A stretch of 59,096 bases of DNA from CAYWNA01 sp964459305 (GTDB lineage: Bacteria; Planctomycetota; Planctomycetia; Pirellulales; Pirellulaceae), in NCBI GenBank assembly GCA_964459305.1, contig CAYWNA010000060.1, forward strand, positions 1-59,096, written 5' to 3'. Below, in pieces: positions 53,108-59,096 of the stretch. The notes under the pieces are model-generated. The model did no database searches. It was not told the origin of the DNA and worked only from the letters and a program-made list of their open reading frames with translations. The translations under genes were made by a program, and so were the position numbers. Each line of letters begins with the position of its first letter. Within the stretch, counting starts at the first letter, position 1.

Positions 53108-56100
53108 TCACTTTGCAGCGAAGCAGCGGATCTTTCCGTCTTGCGTGGCCACGTAGAGCTTGCCACCTGCGATGGCCATGCCGTTCCACACCGGCGGGCT
53201 GTCTAGCTTGTACTCGGTGAGCTTCTCTCCGTCCTCGGCCGACAGAACGCAGATTCGTCCCCCAGCGCGGCCTTCGAAGTTTGCCCAAGGGTCATCGGAA
53301 TCGACCTGATCGGGGAAACCGGCCACAAAGAGCATTTTGGCGCAGACGACCATCGCCGAGGGGCATATTGGAAAACGGTCCAAACGCCACCCCTTCTGCG
53401 GTTTTCCGCCTCGCGCTGCTTTCCCGCCCGATGTGTAGGTGGCAGCGAACAGCGTATACCCGGCGTGTTGGAGGTCCGCTTTGAGCCAACCGACAGACGG
53501 AGCAGGATCATCCTTGCCGACGATACCGTCCAGTCGGCCCCCGGCGGGGACATAGTACGAGTAATTGCTCGTCCCACCAGAGCCCGCCACATAGGCGAAG
53601 TGCTCGTCAAAGACGATCAGTCTTCCGCGGAGCTTGCGGTTAAGAAGCCAACTTGCTCGGTGGAACCATTGCGTGTCGAAGAAGCCCCCATCGGCAATCA
53701 GATGCGGACGCGTCCCGCCAAATCGTTTTTCGGAGTCTGTCACCAAGGGTGCCGCGAATTCCAGCTTCCGACGACGAAGGTAGATCGATTCGCCGTCTGA
53801 AACCAGGATGTCGGACAGCGCACCCTGTGGTAGCTGGCCGGTTTTCAAGCTGTCGGTCTGCTCTTCACGGATTTCGTGTCGTTCCAGCAATCTGCCCGTC
53901 TTCGCGTCCAGGGCGTAGGCATAGATGCCGTCGTCCAACAGCGACGATCGGCCTGCCGTTGCCAATGCGACGCCGCCCGCAACCAAGACGCTCCCATGTG
54001 CAGGCCAAGCCGATTCGAGGCGCCCGCTTGCCATGATTTGCCGCTCGCGCGGCGCGGCTCGGAATCGCCACGCCAGAGCGCCGTCGGATGCCCGCAAACA
54101 ATAGACCCAACCGTCCGCACATCCAAAGAGCGCAAGTCCCTCGTAGACCGTGGGTGGCGAGTCGACTCGGCCGCCAGCGGTGAACGACCAGAGCTCCTGG
54201 CCAGTGGCTGCATCGAGGGCGTGTACCATGTGGTCATCCGGCGTGCAACAGTACAGCCTGGCGTCAGCGATTGTCGGACTCGTTAGCGGTTTGCCCAGGC
54301 TCGCCTCCCACGCAGGCCCCAACTCTGGCGAGATATTCGTTGTCGCAGAGCCGCTTCGCAGCGGGTCGTGGCGGAAAGTCGGCCATGCGTCTCGAAGCTC
54401 GATACTGGATGCTGGATGCTCGATATCGTCGTATGCGGGGCCTTTCTCCAGCGGGTTTTCAACTTTGAGTCTACCGTACGCATCGCCGGCGGCTTTTGTG
54501 GAGGCCATTGCCATGAGGCCGCGAGGCTGGAAGGCCATGAAGCACTGGCAATGGTCGGGCGGCCGGTAGAAGAGGCCGTTGGCCAGCAGATGCCCGACTC
54601 GGCATCCACCTCGCGCCCAGTGATGGAAGCTGATTTCGCCCGTGGAAAGATCGATGAACTCGGCACCGCGCCGGCCGACGATCAGGTAATTCGGGGTGGC
54701 CCTGTTCGAATAGCATCGATGATGGTGTACCGCGTTGAGCGCTCTTTCCAGTGAAATCCTGCGTTTCTCTTTGCCGGTCGCGGGATCCAACCCAATCAGG
54801 GCCCGGTCTCGCCTGTCGGGGATCCACACCAGCGATCGGATGCCGAACACGTCGGGAACGTCCAGGCATGTGATGGGGGTCGTCTCGTATCGCCAGAGTT
54901 CCTTGCCGGTCTCCGGCGACAGTGCCTGGAGAATCGCCGGAGTGACCCAGGTCCAACTGGGCTGATCCTGCGGATGCAGGACCAGCAGAACGCCATCAAA
55001 GAAGAGGACTCTGTGTGTGTTTGCCTCGGTCAGATTGTGATAGAACTGCGCTCGGCCAAGCTGCGGAGGATCTTCGGGGAATCGAAGTCGCGGACTGCGC
55101 CAACGCTGCTGACCCGTCTTCGAATCAAGACAAACCACGTGCCGTTCGTCGACCAGGAAGACGCCTTTCGGGCAAACCGTCAAGTTGAGATGCCTCATCG
55201 ATCTCAGCCGGTCCGGCTTGGCCCAATTACCGACCAACGGCCCGCTCTTCCACAGAACCGTGCCCGATGCCGCGTCTACTGCCCAAACCCGTTTTTGCGA
55301 CGGTTCTTCGACGGCGGCGGGTTCGGGCAAAACGCCTCGGCCAGGTAACGGTCTCTGAGGCCGATCGTTCACCGACAAATACAACGTCCCGTCGTGATGC
55401 ACAAACTCGTCGGCATACTGCGTCCCCGCATAAGTGACCTCCGTGTTGCCGGTCGCCGCATTCAAAGCCACGACCGGCGCGTCGAAACCGAGCGTGCAAT
55501 AGACCCGATCGCCGACTGCGACCAGACGCCGTCGGATGTGGATCGGGTGGTTGAAGCGTGAGACGTGGCTCGCCGTGTGGTATCCCCAGAATTCCGGTCC
55601 CCAATCGCGTATTGGGCGTTTCCAGAGGAGCGTACCGTTGAAAGCATCCCTAGCGATTAGTCGCCACTGGCCAGACAGGCCCGAGACCCCCATGGGCGAC
55701 TCGTCGGCGATATAGAACATGCGTCCCCGGGCCGACACCATGTTGGTGATGCTGGGAATCATCCCATGATGCCGCTGCCAACGAGGTCCCGCCATCCACT
55801 GCACATGCCGCGGCGGCCCGACAAGTCCATCCCCGGACACCATGTTGCCATCCGCGGCGTGCCGGAAATGCGTCCACTCGTCCATGGCATCCGGCCAAGG
55901 CTTGACCCATTTCCGATTTTCGATTTTCGATTTCCGATTGAGGAAAAGGGCCACACCATTCGGGACGAGCACCCTGGTGATCTCCTCACGTGCCACCTGA
56001 CACTCGCCACTTGCCACGACCAAATTCACTAAGTTGTCCGCGTACGGCAATCGCCGGCCATCGAACGTGTCGACCGATACCTCGCCGTAGCAGCCAAGTG

Positions 56101-56377
56101 ACTGGATGTGCTGCCGCGCCCGCTGGACGTTCTCGGCATCGGTATCCAGCCCATGCACGACGTAGATATCGTCTGCGCGAAGCGCTGCGGTCAGCCTTCC
56201 GTCGTCGCAGCCAAGATGGACGACCAGCCCACCCTGGATACTCGTAGTGCCAAGGATCTGGCGCCCCCTTTCCTGTGTGGTGTCGTTTGCTGCGGGGGCG
56301 GCGGAGAACATGGCTAGGATCGTCACCACCAAGCCCGTCAATCCGGACCAAATTACTCGTCGTCTCGTTCTCGACAT
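53108..56377 (-). CDS. Exported methyltransferase-like / PQQ-type propeller fusion (paralogue 2)
   Basis: 1089 residues from MSRTRRRVIWSGLTGLV (signal peptide to AAPAAND). The methyltransferase-like domain is better preserved than in paralogue 1: LVVHLGCDDGRLTAAL (about residue 50), the acidic strand-2 end in YVVHGLDTDAENVQRAR, LPYADNLVNLVV and VLVPNGVALF. Propeller blades fill the rest (LIARDAFNGTLLWKRP, VDAASGTVLWKSG, DAATGQELWSFTAGG) up to YVATQDGKIRCFAAK. The C-terminal LamG-like part of paralogue 1 is absent. Two low-complexity inserts (NRKSKIENRK near residue 150, and a segment near 650) stand at domain borders. It follows the alpha-galactosidase-like gene's upstream side with an 18-bp gap, so they are probably one operon. 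Confidence 0.78.
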   Translation of the reverse strand: MSRTRRRVIWSGLTGLVVTILAMFSAAPAANDTTQERGRQILGTTSIQGGLVVHLGCDDGRLTAALRADDIYVVHGLDTDAENVQRARQHIQSLGCYGEVSVDTFDGRRLPYADNLVNLVVASGECQVAREEITRVLVPNGVALFLNRKSKIENRKWVKPWPDAMDEWTHFRHAADGNMVSGDGLVGPPRHVQWMAGPRWQRHHGMIPSITNMVSARGRMFYIADESPMGVSGLSGQWRLIARDAFNGTLLWKRPIRDWGPEFWGYHTASHVSRFNHPIHIRRRLVAVGDRVYCTLGFDAPVVALNAATGNTEVTYAGTQYADEFVHHDGTLYLSVNDRPQRPLPGRGVLPEPAAVEEPSQKRVWAVDAASGTVLWKSGPLVGNWAKPDRLRSMRHLNLTVCPKGVFLVDERHVVCLDSKTGQQRWRSPRLRFPEDPPQLGRAQFYHNLTEANTHRVLFFDGVLLVLHPQDQPSWTWVTPAILQALSPETGKELWRYETTPITCLDVPDVFGIRSLVWIPDRRDRALIGLDPATGKEKRRISLERALNAVHHHRCYSNRATPNYLIVGRRGAEFIDLSTGEISFHHWARGGCRVGHLLANGLFYRPPDHCQCFMAFQPRGLMAMASTKAAGDAYGRLKVENPLEKGPAYDDIEHPASSIELRDAWPTFRHDPLRSGSATTNISPELGPAWEASLGKPLTSPTIADARLYCCTPDDHMVHALDAATGQELWSFTAGGRVDSPPTVYEGLALFGCADGWVYCLRASDGALAWRFRAAPRERQIMASGRLESAWPAHGSVLVAGGVALATAGRSSLLDDGIYAYALDAKTGRLLERHEIREEQTDSLKTGQLPQGALSDILVSDGESIYLRRRKLEFAAPLVTDSEKRFGGTRPHLIADGGFFDTQWFHRASWLLNRKLRGRLIVFDEHFAYVAGSGGTSNYSYYVPAGGRLDGIVGKDDPAPSVGWLKADLQHAGYTLFAATYTSGGKAARGGKPQKGWRLDRFPICPSAMVVCAKMLFVAGFPDQVDSDDPWANFEGRAGGRICVLSAEDGEKLTEYKLDSPPVWNGMAIAGGKLYVATQDGKIRCFAAK

Positions 56378-56685
56378 CGCCACGTCCCCTCTTCGTCTTG
56401 ATGGTCTGCACATCGGTCTGCATTGTACCTCAACAGACCAGCCCTAGCGACGCCGCGATGCGCAGCAAGCAGGTGTTGCTGGTCGTAGGAGAAATGGATC
56501 AGCTGCCTGACTTGCAGCGCACGTGCCTGCGTTGCGTCACGCAGAACATCATGGTCCAACGACGGTCGAGGTGCGATCGACTTCAGCTTCCAGCCCGCCG
56601 CGATCTCATGGTCTTGAACACCGATCGGGTCGGCCATTCGTGTCGGTAACACTGAGAAGCCTCACGGCAGAGACATTCCGTCGCC
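56378..56685. other. 308-bp gap between two minus-strand genes
   Basis: Contains an open frame on the minus strand (DPIGVQDHEIAAGWKLKSIA) with no ribosome binding site or domain; it resembles translated repeat sequence. No promoter, terminator or RNA is convincing here. Confidence 0.3.
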
Positions 56686-58752
56686 TTAGTTCTTTCCTTT
56701 GCCTTTGCCGCGCAAGAAGAAGTTGATGGTGTCGGAGCCTTCGATCAGCACGTCGTCGATGGTTTCACCGGTCAGTTTGACCTCGACCGACTCCTCGTCG
56801 CCGGAACCGAGGTCCAGGGCGAGGGCGGTAAGCAGGTCTTGTACGGCGAAGTGCAGGATCAGGTCCAGATCGCCGTCGCCGTCTACATCTCCCAAGGCAA
56901 AGTGATCGGCCTCGACTCCCGCCAGGCGGATCGTCGAGGTGTCGACTGTGGCCGCGACGAAGTCCGCCGTCGTGTAGATCGCCACCGGGATGACACCCCG
57001 GCTCTTGGCGTTGACTTGGTTCTGGCTGTTGCCCGGTTTGACATCCACGTGAATGGATTGCACGGGATTGAGACAGGCTGGCAGAGCGGTCAGATACGGG
57101 GATGCATCGACGTTGCCGGAGTATGAGTCGCCCGAGCCGCCCAGGCTGCTCGGCCCGTCAGCCGCGCCCCAGTAGTTGTTCTCGGCGTTGATCGGGTCTC
57201 CCGACAAGTTCTTGATGCCGGTGCCGTTTCCGGAGATGTCATTGTCGGAAACGACCAGTCCCGTCACCGCTGCCTGAGCGTGAATCCCGATAGAATTGTT
57301 CGAGATCGTCGAGCAATGAATCGCGTTGTCGCTGGAAGTACCATACAATTCGACGCCTGCTCGTGACGAGTTGCTCACGTCGTTATTCCGAAGCGTGTTG
57401 TTGTTCGAACTGCCAACCGTGACTCCCCACCGCATACCGTCGCCGAGTGTGTTGTCTTCGATCAGGTTATTGTGCGACGACTTCAACTGGATGCCGGCAC
57501 CCCGGTTGGTGGAGACAACACCGCGAATCGTGTTTCCCGATCCACCGTTGATCTGCAGTCCCACGGCAGAGTCTGCCGGAACGGTTGACGTTGCGTCGAC
57601 ATTTTCAATCAAGCTGTCAGTGAGACCAACCGTCAGAATCGCAAAGTCGCGGTCTCGGGCAACAATGTTGCGAAGAGTGACATTCGTGGACGCGGAATGA
57701 ATACCGATTCCGCGATCATATCCGCCGGCATTGCTGCCGGATACGTCGAACCCGTCCAGCGTCACGTTCGTCGCCGAGTTCAGAATGATCCCCCCGCGCG
57801 CGTCGGTGACATCAATGTCGAACGTCGGGCCAGCCGTCAGGCTAATGTCGCTGAAGTCCTTCAACTGGACGGCGGTGGAATTTACAAAAACGTTGCCGGC
57901 AATCTCAAAGGGATTGTCGTTTCCTTCGATCGTGATCGCGACCCACGCAACATCCGAGAGATTATTATTCAGGTAGCGGTTGTTGCTGCCAGTACCGTAG
58001 TAATCACGAATGCCGGCATTGGTGCCGGAAGCGTCATTGCCTTGGATCGTGTTTCCGCCGGACGATTGCTGCAAACGGACACCTTCGCCACTTCCACTCA
58101 GATTGCTGTTCTCGATCAGATTATTACTCGCGTCGTGCAATAACACGGCTGTGCCGCGATTTGTCGCGGCAACGTCGCGAATGGTGTTTGCGTCGCTGCC
58201 CGAGATACGGATGCCTGTGCCCGCACGGTTCGTCCCACTCCAGGACACGTTCACATGTTCGATCAGAGTGTTTGCCGATCCGCCACTCACGAGAATCGCA
58301 ACGTTTGATGCGTTGGCGATGTTGAAATCGCGCAGTGTTGTCCCGTCGCCGCCGGTCCAGACACGCATCACCTCATACGTCGTTGTGGTCGTCGCATCGA
58401 TGGTAATCAGCGCAGTCCCGCTGTATCCCGGTTGCGTCGAACCGTCGATTGTCACGGGGTCCGAAATAGTCGGCAGATTCGTTCCTCCCAACGTAATTGT
58501 CTGATCCCCGCCGCCGGCGATATGGAAAGTAATGGTATCCGCGCCGGAATTGGTGTTGGAGTCCAGGATCGCCTCGCGCAACGTCACCACGCCGTCGCCA
58601 GCGTCCACGTCGTCGCCGGCCGACGTGACGGTGAACGTGGCCAGCATCCGACGATTCTCCAGACTTTCCAAGCACAGATGCCGCCGATGATTGCCGCGCC
58701 TTCTTTCTCTCTGCTTGCGTTGGCGTCGTGTCCTACGTCCGCGTGCTGACAT
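56686..58752 (-). CDS. Secreted right-handed parallel beta-helix protein with planctomycete export motif
   Basis: 688 residues from the ATG at 58752 (ribosome binding site CGGAG); the upstream 66 codons are not needed. A very basic N-terminus is followed by LESLENRRMLATFTVTSAG, the LExLExRxLxA export motif peculiar to planctomycete surface proteins. Residues about 45-560 form a parallel beta-helix with repeated Asn-rich turns (NTIRDVAATNRGTAVLL, NNLIENSNLSGSGEGV, NNTLRNNDVSNSSRAGVEL). The C-terminal 110 residues are a beta-domain, IHVDVKPGNSQNQVNAKSRG, with GDVDGDGDLDLILHF, a calcium-type Asp loop. Beta-helix proteins of this kind are surface polysaccharide lyases or adhesins; no catalytic site is evident. 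Confidence 0.85.
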   Translation of the reverse strand: MSARGRRTRRQRKQRERRRGNHRRHLCLESLENRRMLATFTVTSAGDDVDAGDGVVTLREAILDSNTNSGADTITFHIAGGGDQTITLGGTNLPTISDPVTIDGSTQPGYSGTALITIDATTTTTYEVMRVWTGGDGTTLRDFNIANASNVAILVSGGSANTLIEHVNVSWSGTNRAGTGIRISGSDANTIRDVAATNRGTAVLLHDASNNLIENSNLSGSGEGVRLQQSSGGNTIQGNDASGTNAGIRDYYGTGSNNRYLNNNLSDVAWVAITIEGNDNPFEIAGNVFVNSTAVQLKDFSDISLTAGPTFDIDVTDARGGIILNSATNVTLDGFDVSGSNAGGYDRGIGIHSASTNVTLRNIVARDRDFAILTVGLTDSLIENVDATSTVPADSAVGLQINGGSGNTIRGVVSTNRGAGIQLKSSHNNLIEDNTLGDGMRWGVTVGSSNNNTLRNNDVSNSSRAGVELYGTSSDNAIHCSTISNNSIGIHAQAAVTGLVVSDNDISGNGTGIKNLSGDPINAENNYWGAADGPSSLGGSGDSYSGNVDASPYLTALPACLNPVQSIHVDVKPGNSQNQVNAKSRGVIPVAIYTTADFVAATVDTSTIRLAGVEADHFALGDVDGDGDLDLILHFAVQDLLTALALDLGSGDEESVEVKLTGETIDDVLIEGSDTINFFLRGKGKGKN

Positions 58753-59025
58753 GTTGAAGACTCCGATAGAAGGGTTTGCAGGATTGTCTTCGGAGAACCA
58801 CGGTAGTCTTTCTTGGAAACCGGTTTTCTCCTCTATATAGACAGGCGTAAGCGACGTGTGGGAGACATCAGAAAAAAAGGCTGGACCGTGCGCACGAAGG
58901 GAATCGGGGATCGACTGATGGAAGCGAGTGTTGACAGGATCCAAGGGCATGAACGCCCATCAAAACGCCCTACGTCAGCTCTGCACGGCCATTTATGGTC
59001 GTTTCTCGCCGAAGGCGATACTCGG

Positions 59026-59043
59026 CCCGGCGTTGACGCCGGG
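59026..59043. repeat. GC-rich hairpin at the window end
   Basis: CCCGGCG-TTGA-CGCCGGG is a perfect 7-bp stem in the 344-bp stretch after the beta-helix start (58753-59096). The flanks (TCTCGCCGAAGGCGATAC) are also self-complementary. No gene is supported here. Confidence 0.45.
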
Positions 59044-59096
59044 TTAGCGGGACCGCAGTACACAGCCCCAAATCCACACCCCCGCCGCTGCCTCTG

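Noticed and set aside
56353..56652. A 99-codon minus-strand ORF
   Set aside because: No ribosome binding site, no domain, overlaps the next gene start; it looks like translated repeat sequence.

Overview
The window reads as a chromosomal segment of a planctomycete (Planctomycetota, most likely a Pirellulales-type bacterium). The evidence is an LExLExRxLA export motif at the start of a secreted beta-helix protein, many secreted carbohydrate-active proteins, a Tat-targeted and two cytoplasmic Gfo/Idh/MocA oxidoreductases, PQQ-like propeller proteins with a methyltransferase-like head, and very dense short palindromic repeats, some of them translated in frame (peptides REGEAPAEP and VGQVSNLP). 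I see no rRNA, tRNA, CRISPR array or complete insertion sequence.

Layout. 0-2.5 kb: an ECF-type sigma factor, a small zinc-finger-like candidate anti-sigma protein, a small membrane protein and a 38-residue ORF. Two 59-bp near-identical promoter-like elements lie between them. An Rrf2 regulator is divergent. 2.9-14.5 kb: a giant heparinase/alginate-lyase-like protein, an unusual extended CsrA, a Gfo/Idh/MocA oxidoreductase, a truncated sulfatase, an RND exporter and a secreted propeller-PHP (DUF3604-like) protein. 14.7-28 kb: a co-directional carbohydrate cluster with a secreted glycosidase-like protein, two TIM-barrel epimerase-like proteins, an L-fucose/arabinose-isomerase-like enzyme, an FGGY kinase, two translationally coupled amidohydrolases (one missing its metal ligands), a class III aminotransferase and two Gfo/Idh/MocA oxidoreductases. 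Together they look like uptake-independent breakdown of an unusual sugar, cyclitol or amino-sugar; the substrate cannot be read from sequence.

28-37.5 kb: a 1290-residue methyltransferase-PQQ fusion, two neutral-ceramidase-like secreted proteins flanking a small exported methyltransferase, and decayed gene fragments. 37.8-40 kb: a PfkB kinase, a STAS protein and a 135-bp inverted-repeat element. 40.2-46.3 kb: one 2048-residue ORF joining an iron-sulfur PD-(D/E)XK nuclease, a Dna2/Upf1-like SF1B helicase and a complete PcrA/UvrD-like SF1A helicase; this is the most striking single gene. 46.4-50 kb: a strong promoter with a structured leader before a degenerate receiver-domain protein, a hicA toxin remnant, and an FtsX-type permease without its ATPase. 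50-59 kb: an alpha-galactosidase-like enzyme with NPCBM, a second methyltransferase-PQQ fusion, and a secreted parallel beta-helix protein.

Gene functions were assigned by reading motifs and recalled family features; no database search was run.
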